NCBI RefSeq assembly: GCF_003994335.1 | Contig: NZ_PNQZ01000079.1 | Span: forward strand, 1 to 43,473 | DNA from: Asaia sp. W19 | GTDB taxonomy: Bacteria > Pseudomonadota > Alphaproteobacteria > Acetobacterales > Acetobacteraceae | Reading direction: 5' to 3' | Length of the DNA stretch: 43,473 nucleotides | Part shown: in pieces, positions 16,121 through 23,784 of the stretch | Layout: every line of letters begins with the position of its first letter | Position numbering within the stretch: position 1 is the first letter of the stretch | Program-made: the position numbers and the translations under genes | Notes under the pieces: generated by a model | Told to the model about the DNA's origin: nothing | Databases searched by the model: none | The model's input: the letters and a program-made list of their open reading frames with translations, nothing else

Positions 16121-17833
16121 ATGCGCTCATCCCACGTCCTGCCCGCCTTCATTCTGCTCGCAGGCGTGGCCCCTTGTGCAGCGCAAGGCGCGACAGATAC
16201 CGCGCAGGGCGTCTCGACCGACACCCCCGGGATCGTACGGCCAACAACCGGCAAACCCGGCCTGATCGACCCGACCGCAGCGGAAGAGCATGTGACCGTG
16301 AACGGTACGGCACGTCCGGAAATCCAGAACTTTCCTCATGCCGGACCGGTCGGACAGCCCCGGCGCGTCACCCCTCTCCAGAACAAGCCTCCCCATGGCA
16401 CCCAGGGCGATTGGGGGGTCTTCACCCGGGGAAACGGTGAATCGGCCGGCTTCGGCCCGATCGGGCGCTATGGCGTGGCGCCCTGGGCCGAAGACTGGTC
16501 GTTCCTCCGCGACAAACGCCGTCATGACGATCTGTTCGACCCTTTGAAATTCATCCCGCTCACGCGCGATGGCCACTGGTGGCTCACCCTCTCCGGCGAA
16601 ACCCGGCTGCGTAACTGGTCGGAAGAAGCTCCTTTTCTGGGGACGCGTGGCCCCGCCGGCTCCGGCCGCTTCGCCGTACGCAATCTCTATGGTGCTGATC
16701 TTCATCTGGGCGAGCATGTGCGGTTTTTCGGCCAGTTGGTGAATGGCGATGCCGCGGGCTGGGGCGGGTTTGGCTATAACGGGACGTTCCGCAAGCGACT
16801 CGATCTGCAGCAGGGTTTTGTCGAGCTCCGGTCGAAGCTGGCCGGGGCCAAAACAGGGGTGATGATCGGCAGGCAGCAATTCCTCGATGCGCCTTCCTAT
16901 ATTCTGTACAATCGCGAGACGCCGAATATCCCCCTCGCCTGGAACGGCGTGCGCGGCTACGCGGTCTGGCCGCGACTACGCGCCGATGTCTATGACTTCG
17001 TCGGGACGAATATCAATTTCAACAAGATGTTTCATGACCGTGTGGACTGGAGCACGCGTCTGCATGGGCTGGATCTGACCTGGGCGCCGCCCTCCTTCTC
17101 GCTGGGGGCAGAGCGCGTCTCGTCCTTCCTTGACGTATTCCTGATCGCTTTTCGCGTAGCGGGCAGCTCGGCCGCCCTCCCCTATAACCGCACCACACTG
17201 GCCGGAACGACGGCGCGTCAGAACTACGGCTTTCGCTGGTATGGCGGGGCGCCCTCTTTCGAGTTCTCAGTGGGTGGCCTGTATCAAGGGGGGAGTTTCG
17301 AGCTGAACCGTACCGGTCAGAACCGCGACGTCTCGGCTTATGCTTTCAACGCGATTGCGGGCTATCGTCATACGCCCTCCCCTCTCCATCCGTTTCTCGG
17401 CGTTCAGGCAGATCTGTATTCGGGTGGCTCCTCGCGCCGGAACAGCGGATCGGTTGGCACCTATATTGCCCCGTTCAACCCACAGACGAATTATCTGGAT
17501 ACCACAACCTATATCGCCCCCAGTAATCTGGTCAGTCTCTCGCCAGTCATCCGCCTCACTCCCCGCAACTGGCTCAGCCTCCAGTTCAAGGCACCGTTTT
17601 TCTGGCGAGAGTCGACGAATGACGCGATCTATGGCCCATCAGGTGCCTATAGTTTCACGAACTTGCATGGTGGCTTTGTCGGGGTCGTGCCCCAGGCGTC
17701 ACTGACGCTGCAGCTCAATCGCCATCTGACATGGACGCAATATGGGGCGCGTTTCATCGGCTCGGACGGGCTGCGTGCGGCAGGGGGCAAGAGCGGGAGC
17801 TATTACCAGTCCAACTTCGTCTTTCGTTTCTGA
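16121..17833 (+). CDS. Alginate-export-family outer-membrane porin
   Basis: This is a 570-residue outer-membrane beta-barrel protein. A signal peptide (about residues 1-22, hydrophobic FILLAGVAPCAAQG) is followed by a proline- and threonine-rich linker. The barrel begins around residue 150 with the family-typical WWLTLSGETRLRNWSEE, and the final residues end in an aromatic strand (SNFVFRF) as expected for BAM recognition. AlgE-like families conduct anionic polysaccharides or small solutes. The name does not prove alginate export, because no alginate polymerase genes are present in the window. An OPT-family transporter follows on the same strand. Confidence 0.8.
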   Translation: MRSSHVLPAFILLAGVAPCAAQGATDTAQGVSTDTPGIVRPTTGKPGLIDPTAAEEHVTVNGTARPEIQNFPHAGPVGQPRRVTPLQNKPPHGTQGDWGVFTRGNGESAGFGPIGRYGVAPWAEDWSFLRDKRRHDDLFDPLKFIPLTRDGHWWLTLSGETRLRNWSEEAPFLGTRGPAGSGRFAVRNLYGADLHLGEHVRFFGQLVNGDAAGWGGFGYNGTFRKRLDLQQGFVELRSKLAGAKTGVMIGRQQFLDAPSYILYNRETPNIPLAWNGVRGYAVWPRLRADVYDFVGTNINFNKMFHDRVDWSTRLHGLDLTWAPPSFSLGAERVSSFLDVFLIAFRVAGSSAALPYNRTTLAGTTARQNYGFRWYGGAPSFEFSVGGLYQGGSFELNRTGQNRDVSAYAFNAIAGYRHTPSPLHPFLGVQADLYSGGSSRRNSGSVGTYIAPFNPQTNYLDTTTYIAPSNLVSLSPVIRLTPRNWLSLQFKAPFFWRESTNDAIYGPSGAYSFTNLHGGFVGVVPQASLTLQLNRHLTWTQYGARFIGSDGLRAAGGKSGSYYQSNFVFRF

Positions 17834-17883
17834 CCGCTTCGTCGTAGGACCTGTTCCTTACGCTATCGAGACAGAGAAACGGC

Positions 17884-19824
17884 ATGAATCAGGCGACGCG
17901 TGAATTAACCATTCGGGGGCTCATTCTCGGCGCCCTGATTACCGTCATCTTCACTGCCTCCAATGTCTATCTGGGCCTCAAGATCGGCCTCACCTTCGCG
18001 TCCTCCATTCCGGCAACCGTCATTTCGATGGCGGTACTGCGTGCGCTGGGGGGCAGCACCATTCTGGAAAACAATCTGGTGCAGACGCAGGCCTCGGCGG
18101 CAGGCACGCTGAGTTGCGTGTTCGCCACCATACCGGGGCTGGTCATGATCGGATTCTGGAGCGGCTTTCCGTTCTGGCAGAGTTTTTTCATCACCCTGCT
18201 TGGCGGGGCAACGGGCGTTCTCTTTACCATCCCGCTCAGACGCGCGCTGGTTACGCATAGCGCTCTGCCCTATCCCGAGGGGGTCGCCTGCGCCGAGATC
18301 CTGCGCGTCGCCTCCCCCGAAGGTAACCAACAGGCGCTCAATGCCCTGATACGCGGCAGTGCCATTGCTGCTGCCCTGACGTTTCTGAGCACCGGATTGC
18401 GCGTCATCCGCGAGGGTTGGAGCGCGAGTTTTGCGCTCGGCCCTTCCATTTTTCGCCTGCAGGGGGCCTATTCCCTCGCGCTGGTCGGGACGGGCTATCT
18501 CGTCGGGCTGACCGGAGGGCTTGCCATGCTGGGGGGCGTCATTCTCGGGTGGGGCATCGCCGTACCCTGGCTGAGTGCAACCATACCGCATCCCGCAGGG
18601 CTGGATGACGCAAGCTTCGCCACGGGTCTCTGGGTACATAAGGTCCGATTCATGGGCGCTGGCACGATCGCGGTCGCCGCATGCTGGACGGTATTCTCAC
18701 TGCTGGGCCCTGTAACACGCGGCTTGCGTGAGGCCTTTTCCCAGACCCATCGGGAAGCGTTGGAGGAGACCGATCGCGATCTGCCCCCACGCGTCATGAA
18801 CGGCCTGCTTTGCGCAATCATCCTGGGGCTCGGCCTCCTCTTCTCGCTGTTCCTCTGGCCCGTAACCGGCCACGACACGCTGTTTATGGTCATGGTAGCG
18901 CTTGGTCTCGCCGCCTGTCTCTTCATCGGATTCCTGGTTGCGAGTGCCTGTGGCTATATGGCGGGGATCATCGGGTCTTCCTCCTCGCCGATCTCCGGTA
19001 TCTCGATCATCAGCGTAGTGGCGCTATGCATGGCCCTGCTGGGTCTGGAAGCACTCCACCTGGTTCCAAATGCGATGACCGCCCATGAGCAGCATATTGC
19101 CATTGCGTATGTGCTTTTTGTTCTGACCGCGCTGACAGGTTCCGCTGCCATCTCGAACGACAATCTTCAGGACCTCAAGACAGGTCAGTTGGTCGGGGCC
19201 TCACCCTGGAAACAGGAAATCGTCCTGCTCATTGGGTGCGTCGTCGGAGCCCTCGTGATCCCGCCTGTTCTGAATGTACTCTACCAGGCTTATGGCTTTG
19301 TCGGGACACTGCCACGCCCTGATATGGACCCGTTACGGGCGCTGGCTGCCCCTCAGCCCGCGTTGATGGTCGACATCGCTCATGGCATTTTGCTGCATAA
19401 TCTCGACTGGACCATGATCCTGACAGGAGCCGCGATTGGCGTCGCCCTCATCGCTATTGATCGACTCCTCAAAATGAGAAATCTCGCACTGCCCCCACTG
19501 GCCGTCGGCATGGGAATCTATCTGCCGGCGGACGTCTCGGTGACCATCGCCATCGGCGCGATAATCGGGCGCCTCTTCGACCGTGTGGCGCATCCGCAAT
19601 CCCATGGCGATGACAGCACCGGAACCATGATCGCATCGGGATTCATTGTCGGCGAGAGCCTGGTAGGTGTGGTGATTGCCGTGCTCAGCGGGATGACCGG
19701 CCATGGCGATATTCTGGCACTGCCTGTGAGCAGCGCCTTGGCGGGCAGCCTGGGTGCCTGTGCTTTCGCGCTGTGTCTGGTGTGGTTTGTTCGGGAATTG
19801 CGCAGAGCGAGCCGGCCGATCTGA
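17884..19824 (+). CDS. OPT-family oligopeptide/metal-chelate transporter
   Basis: This is a 646-residue polytopic inner-membrane protein. The first helices carry ELTIRGLILGALITVIF and ASNVYLGLKIGLTFASSIPA, which define the bacterial OPT superfamily. LPYPEGVACAEIL near residue 130 and the serine-rich GIIGSSSSPISGIS loop around 363-376 are further conserved blocks. Members import oligopeptides or metal-siderophore complexes with protons; bacterial substrates are mostly unproven. The start lies 50 bases after the porin stop, so the pair could work as outer- and inner-membrane steps of one uptake route, which is inference. Confidence 0.88.
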   Translation: MNQATRELTIRGLILGALITVIFTASNVYLGLKIGLTFASSIPATVISMAVLRALGGSTILENNLVQTQASAAGTLSCVFATIPGLVMIGFWSGFPFWQSFFITLLGGATGVLFTIPLRRALVTHSALPYPEGVACAEILRVASPEGNQQALNALIRGSAIAAALTFLSTGLRVIREGWSASFALGPSIFRLQGAYSLALVGTGYLVGLTGGLAMLGGVILGWGIAVPWLSATIPHPAGLDDASFATGLWVHKVRFMGAGTIAVAACWTVFSLLGPVTRGLREAFSQTHREALEETDRDLPPRVMNGLLCAIILGLGLLFSLFLWPVTGHDTLFMVMVALGLAACLFIGFLVASACGYMAGIIGSSSSPISGISIISVVALCMALLGLEALHLVPNAMTAHEQHIAIAYVLFVLTALTGSAAISNDNLQDLKTGQLVGASPWKQEIVLLIGCVVGALVIPPVLNVLYQAYGFVGTLPRPDMDPLRALAAPQPALMVDIAHGILLHNLDWTMILTGAAIGVALIAIDRLLKMRNLALPPLAVGMGIYLPADVSVTIAIGAIIGRLFDRVAHPQSHGDDSTGTMIASGFIVGESLVGVVIAVLSGMTGHGDILALPVSSALAGSLGACAFALCLVWFVRELRRASRPI

Positions 19825-19985
19825 GAACAGGGCGTCTGCTTGCCGCTCACATGACCGGGATGAAAAGCGATCGCCCAGAGATCTTGGCGCACCGTAAACG
19901 CGTGCCAGAAGTCTGATTCAACAGTGCTCCGCGGCGACCGGGCGGACGGTCCATACCGCCCCTGCCCGATACCGGCGCACCAAGG

Positions 19986-20603
19986 TCAGTCTTTCCACCA
20001 CCGGACGGGTTCCTGGTCATCTGTCCGCGTTTCCGGCTTGCGTGCCAGAGGGGGGCGTCCTGGCCCTCTCTTTTTTACCACCGGCGCCTCGGCAGCGATC
20101 ACTTCACGCTCCACCGTACGCTTCTGCGATGCTGCTTCCTCACGCAGGCGAGACAGTTGGACCTGAGCCTCGAGGAGAGCCTGCTCGATTTCCGCACATT
20201 TCGTCTTGAGTTCTGTCACATGCAGTTTCTCGTGCACGAGATGGGTCTCAAGTGTGCGCATCTGAACATTCGCATCGCTCAATTCGCGTTGCGTGTCTTC
20301 CGCACGTCGCTGCTCGATCTTGAGCAGATTGCGCAAACGGCTGATCTCTTCACCCTGCTCATCCGATTGCGGAGAGGTCAGGCGCTGGGCCGTACGGGAG
20401 GACTGGTGATGCTCGACGACAACCTGCCCTTCCTGAACGAAACGCCGACGTCTCTGGTCAGGGGGAGATTTCTTGTGCGTTACGGGAGCCTGACGCCTGT
20501 TGCCTTTCGCGCCTAGCCGCTCCAGAGCCAGACGCAACGAATCTTCATTAATCTCTGTATCGGGACTTTGATCTTTATTCAAAAAATCGGAGTCTATACT
20601 CAC
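19986..20603 (-). CDS. Coiled-coil protein with AT-hook-like RGPGRPP motif and C-terminal EPVRWW
   Basis: This is a 205-residue, highly charged protein of unknown function. An N-terminal disordered part runs to about residue 80. A long predicted coiled coil covers about 84-165 (ISRLRNLLKIEQRRAED onwards). A basic KKRGPGRPPLARKP segment (about 177-190) resembles an AT-hook or H-NS-like minor-groove motif, and the C-terminus is QEPVRWWKD. Short proteins ending in an EPVxWW motif recur in Acetobacteraceae, as far as I recall. The start codon is GTG with a weak ribosome binding site. DNA binding is an inference from the RGPGRPP motif. Confidence 0.7.
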   Translation of the reverse strand: MSIDSDFLNKDQSPDTEINEDSLRLALERLGAKGNRRQAPVTHKKSPPDQRRRRFVQEGQVVVEHHQSSRTAQRLTSPQSDEQGEEISRLRNLLKIEQRRAEDTQRELSDANVQMRTLETHLVHEKLHVTELKTKCAEIEQALLEAQVQLSRLREEAASQKRTVEREVIAAEAPVVKKRGPGRPPLARKPETRTDDQEPVRWWKD

Positions 20604-21045
20604 TTCATTTCGCCCAAATTTGTCTGATGATATTTGTTGCCAACTGATGCTCTGGTCTATTTCGCCAGAAACGCTCTTATCTTACTCTGTCGAGGATGGG
20701 CGCCTTGAGCAGCGTTCGTATACCAGATCGTTCCCTTTGTCACGAGGAACGATCGTCACGACTACAATATCCATCCGCCATATTTACTTTATGTCACCTA
20801 CGTTTCAGGACGTAAAAATAGGATCAATCCCTGAGGGTGACTTCTCATATTATGAAAGTACTACACTGCCTGAAATCTCCGACAGACCAGAAATGACGAG
20901 CGACAGAAGCCATTTTGGGAATAGCGGCAGACGATGCAGCGAGTTGCCGTCTTATCACAAATATTTGTGATGTCACCCCTGAGAGTACCGGTAAGGTCTT
21001 ATCTTACGGCTTGGCTCTCCCAGCAGATATCCTCCCCCACCAGGC
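20604..21045. other. A+T-rich 442-base intergenic region
   Basis: This stretch is visibly richer in A+T than its surroundings. It lies upstream of the GTG-started coiled-coil gene and downstream of the cobalamin adenosyltransferase gene, both on the minus strand. A plus-strand frame (20620-20970) crosses it but lacks a ribosome binding site or family likeness. The notable element is an 18-bp perfect palindrome at 20954-20971. The rest probably holds the promoter of the coiled-coil gene. Confidence 0.5.
20954..20971. promoter_or_regulatory. 18-bp perfect palindrome (ATCACAAAT/ATTTGTGAT)
   Basis: There is no spacer between the halves, so a protein-binding site is more likely than a hairpin. 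The outer CAC/GTG bases recall NrdR-type boxes but the core differs. The half-sites are inverted relative to the CRP consensus. It lies about 350 bases upstream of the coiled-coil gene and 75 bases past the adenosyltransferase stop. Confidence 0.45.
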
Positions 21046-21591
21046 TTATCCGAGAGTTTGGGTCGGCTCCCAGAGAATATCCGTCTCACCGCGATCGTTC
21101 TCATGGCGCGCGAGTACAAAGAAATAATCGCTCAGACGGTTCATATAACGCAGCATCCCACCCAGCCGCGCCTCGTCGAGCGCAACCAGATCACGCTCGA
21201 CGCGCCTTGCCACAACGCGGGCCATATGCGCCCAGGTCGCTCCCACCGAACCACCAGGCAGGATAAAGCTGCGCAAGGGCGCCTGATCGCGACGCAGCAT
21301 CTCGACAGCCTCCTCGAGTACCACGCATTCACTTTGCAGAAATGCCTCGCCGCCATCGCGCTCCGGCATGCATAGAACAGCGCCCAAATCGAACAGCGTG
21401 TTCTGTATGGCCGCAAGCGTGGCGTGATGCGAACAATGCAGGCGCAAGAGGCCCAGTACTGCATTGAGCTCATCCACCGATCCCATTGCCTGGATCAGAG
21501 GATCGTCCTTGCGCACCCGGCGCCCGTCTCCCAGTGAGGTCTTGCCCGCATCGCCCCCTCGGGTGACGATGCGGTCGAGGCGTACACTCAC
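21046..21591 (-). CDS. Cob(I)alamin adenosyltransferase, PduO type
   Basis: This 181-residue enzyme transfers the adenosyl group of ATP to cob(I)alamin to make adenosylcobalamin. The ATP-binding N-terminal block TRGGDAGKTSLGDG (about 10-23), the SVDELNAVLG block (38-47) and the C-terminal RYMNRLSDYFFVLAR block (about 148-162) are the PduO/MMAB signature. The start is GTG, with no clear ribosome binding site. Adenosylcobalamin is needed by B12-dependent enzymes elsewhere in the genome; none is in the window. No cobalamin riboswitch was recognised in the short upstream gap. Confidence 0.94.
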   Translation of the reverse strand: MSVRLDRIVTRGGDAGKTSLGDGRRVRKDDPLIQAMGSVDELNAVLGLLRLHCSHHATLAAIQNTLFDLGAVLCMPERDGGEAFLQSECVVLEEAVEMLRRDQAPLRSFILPGGSVGATWAHMARVVARRVERDLVALDEARLGGMLRYMNRLSDYFFVLARHENDRGETDILWEPTQTLG

Positions 21592-21679
21592 GGGCGCAAA
21601 CGCCGGACATGATCTGATATCACGCTGAAGCGACGCGCGCTCAAGTCATCTGGAACGGGGCGCCTGCGAAAGAGCGTCT

Positions 21680-22243
21680 TCACTGTTGGGCGGTCTTCTT
21701 GTGTTTGCGGGTAGCGAGTTGTGGCAGCCAGCTATAAGCAGACGAGATGTAACGCTGATCGAGCTTCTGCATTTCTGTTGCCGAAGCCTTCACATCGCTG
21801 TCCTTGGTCGTGGTGAAGACCGAGGCGATGGCCGTTCCCGAAGATTGGGACTCATCGCGAACGGCACTCATATAGGCGCGGTCGAATGCCCTGCCGTGTA
21901 ATTTGGACAAATGATCCAGTTTCGCCTGATCATCCGCTACCAGAGTAGATGTCAGGGTTAGATCGTGTTTACTCGCCAGGGTCGAGAGCGCTGTGCGATG
22001 GGCATCGTAATCCTTCACAAGGGCCTGACCGTTCTCCTTGATCTCGGATGAGCGCGCATGATCGATCGTGAGCTTGCCCAACGCGATCTGGGCCAGATCG
22101 TGCTCATTCGCCTGCTGAAGAAACGCGGCATCAGCCGTCGTGAAAGGGGAAGCCTTGTCAGGCAAGGGCGGCAAACGCGGATAGGCCGGGGTACAGGCGC
22201 AAAGGGAGAGCATTGCTGCCATTGTCCACAAACCATGTCTCAT
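21680..22243 (-). CDS. DUF4142 lipoprotein
   Basis: This 187-residue protein has a lipoprotein signal (lipobox LCAC, Cys17). A helical DUF4142 domain occupies about residues 35-170, with the typical TTADAAFLQQANEHDLAQIALGKL start and a KDYDAHRTALSTLA segment. DUF4142 proteins are periplasmic, ferritin-like four-helix bundles of unknown function, often stress-induced. ATG 22243 follows a GAGGTTGGAA ribosome binding site; the upstream extension of the frame would overlap the divergent DUF423 gene. The C-terminus is basic (TRKHKKTAQQ). Confidence 0.87.
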   Translation of the reverse strand: MRHGLWTMAAMLSLCACTPAYPRLPPLPDKASPFTTADAAFLQQANEHDLAQIALGKLTIDHARSSEIKENGQALVKDYDAHRTALSTLASKHDLTLTSTLVADDQAKLDHLSKLHGRAFDRAYMSAVRDESQSSGTAIASVFTTTKDSDVKASATEMQKLDQRYISSAYSWLPQLATRKHKKTAQQ

Positions 22244-22336
22244 CGTTCCAACCTCATTTTTCTTTGCATCGACGGGGTACGGAGTAAGGTGCCGAAACAG
22301 ATTCCGGCCCCTGACAAGAAAGAGAGTGTCCCGCCC

Positions 22337-22732
22337 ATGTCCAGTTGGCAACGTCTGATTTTGGGTTTCTGCGGCCTGTGCGGCTGTGGTGCTGTCATGC
22401 TCGCCGCACTCGGCGCCCATCTCCCCGACAGCAGGTTTATCCCCGGGGGCAGAGCCATGCTTGCCCATGGCGTCGAGATGCTCATGTGGCATGGTCTCGC
22501 TCTTCTGGCGCTCTGCGCCACCGGACGCGCCATGTTCCGGTTCGTTGCCTGGCCAATGGCCATTGGAACGCTACTCTTCGTCGTTCCTGTCGCCCTCAAG
22601 GCACTCGAAGGGCCGGATGTCGGTTTTCTGGCTCCTTACGGCGGCACGGTTGTCATGCTCTCATGGCTTGGCCTGACCGGACTTGCCGTGCTCATGCCAC
22701 GTCTGGATCGTTCAACGCCCCGCGCGCCGTGA
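22337..22732 (+). CDS. DUF423 (YgdD-like) small membrane protein
   Basis: This is a 131-residue protein with four predicted helices. The family pattern is visible in AALGAHLPDSRFIPGG, LAHGVEMLMWHGLALLAL and the PYGGTVVMLSWLGL block near the end. Function is not established for this conserved inner-membrane family. It is divergent from the DUF4142 gene, sharing a 93-base promoter region. Its last 21 bases overlap the end of the convergent small membrane protein gene. Confidence 0.85.
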   Translation: MSSWQRLILGFCGLCGCGAVMLAALGAHLPDSRFIPGGRAMLAHGVEMLMWHGLALLALCATGRAMFRFVAWPMAIGTLLFVVPVALKALEGPDVGFLAPYGGTVVMLSWLGLTGLAVLMPRLDRSTPRAP

Positions 22733-23041
22733 CGAGCGGAGCCTCTCCGAAACGAACACGATCAGGGCCTGCACCCCGAGCGCAACAACGAAGCAGCTGA
22801 GCATGATGCCGACAAGAATGAGCTGCTCGCGCCCGAGGCTGCTATCGATGCCAAACAGCGCATAGAGCGCTTGCCATGCATCGGTACCCGCCACCCACTG
22901 CACTGCATGGCTCAGGAACGGCACGAAGCGAATCATGCAGGCCAGCACGAGCGTCAGCCCCACCAGGCCGATGGTGCGCAGCAGGGTTGAGGTGATCGAC
23001 ACCTCTCCCACGTTTCTTTCGCCCGCCTCACGCTGTGTCAT
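22712..23041 (-). CDS. Small membrane protein of unknown function
   Basis: This 109-residue protein has two strong hydrophobic segments, about residues 20-45 (IGLVGLTLVLACMI) and 70-95 (LILVGIMLSCFVVALGV), and a short basic C-terminus. An AGGAAA ribosome binding site precedes the ATG. I recognise no family. Its 3' end overlaps the DUF423 gene by 21 bases on the opposite strand. It is divergent from the thioredoxin gene. Confidence 0.65.
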   Translation of the reverse strand: MTQREAGERNVGEVSITSTLLRTIGLVGLTLVLACMIRFVPFLSHAVQWVAGTDAWQALYALFGIDSSLGREQLILVGIMLSCFVVALGVQALIVFVSERLRSSRRAGR

Positions 23042-23187
23042 CGCGTTTTTCCTGCTCTCTTGTATTTAAACGTCCGACAGAACATTTCATACTCTGTCAT
23101 AATTTCAACTCCCCGGGATTTCGGGGGCGTCTCGTCTTCCAGCGCTCATCCCGACCCGGACAATCCCGACCAGAAAGGCCCGCACAC

Positions 23188-23736
23188 GTGCTGACTCGCA
23201 AACTCGGCGTCCTGACATCTCTTGTTCTGGGCCTATCCGCTCTGACTCCTGTCGCCATCGGTCTCTCCAGCACCAGTGCTCTGGCCGAACAGGGTCCGCC
23301 TGCGCCGCCGGTCCTTGATAAGGGGGTCCAGATCACTCCCGCCAAGGATGTCTACCCTGATATCGCCCTTGCAAAGACACAAGTGGAGGAGGCGTTCGCC
23401 ACGGCTGCGCGCACCAAGCGCAAGGTACTGATCGATTTCGGCGGAAACTGGTGCCCTGACTGCCGGATGCTTGCCGGTGTCTTCGAGCAGCCGGAAGTCG
23501 CTCAATGGCTTGAATCCCAGTTCGTAGTCGTGCCGGTCAATGTCGGCCGCATCGACAAGAATCTGGATATCGCCGAGCAATATGGCGTCACTATCCACGA
23601 GGTCCCAACCGTGCTGATCGTGACGCCGGGTCGCACATTGCTCAATGCCGACGGCGCCAACACGCTGGGCAACGCGCGCGCCATGTCGCCCCAGGCCGTT
23701 CTCGACCTGCTGGACAAATGGAACCGCCGCGGCTGA
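23188..23736 (+). CDS. Periplasmic thioredoxin-like protein (WCPDC)
   Basis: This is a 182-residue protein with an N-terminal signal sequence (about 1-33, ending STSALAEQG) and a thioredoxin fold from about residue 62. The redox motif is Trp88-Cys89-Pro-Asp-Cys92, and the cis-proline is in EVPTVLI. WCPDC is seen in DUF953-like and some periplasmic thioredoxins and suggests a reductant or disulfide role in the periplasm. The start is GTG with an AGAAAGG ribosome binding site. The frame extends upstream to 23035 without a signal sequence, so the GTG start is preferred. Confidence 0.84.
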   Translation: MLTRKLGVLTSLVLGLSALTPVAIGLSSTSALAEQGPPAPPVLDKGVQITPAKDVYPDIALAKTQVEEAFATAARTKRKVLIDFGGNWCPDCRMLAGVFEQPEVAQWLESQFVVVPVNVGRIDKNLDIAEQYGVTIHEVPTVLIVTPGRTLLNADGANTLGNARAMSPQAVLDLLDKWNRRG

Positions 23737-23744
23737 CGCCCCCT

Positions 23745-23768
23745 GCTCCCCTCTGTCCAGAGGGGAGC
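23745..23768. terminator. Terminator-like hairpin between convergent genes
   Basis: GCTCCCCTCT and AGAGGGGAGC form a perfect 10-bp stem around a GTCC loop, nine bases after the thioredoxin stop and before the peptidase stop. T-runs are absent, so it may work bidirectionally or with Rho. Confidence 0.55.
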
Positions 23769-23784
23769 GCCTGTTCCATACCCG

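Noticed and set aside
20620..20970. 116-codon plus-strand frame in the A+T-rich gap
   Set aside because: No ribosome binding site, no domain pattern, and it overlaps a likely promoter region.
21592..21679. Cobalamin riboswitch ahead of the adenosyltransferase gene
   Set aside because: The 88-base gap is too short and shows no B12-box-like sequence.
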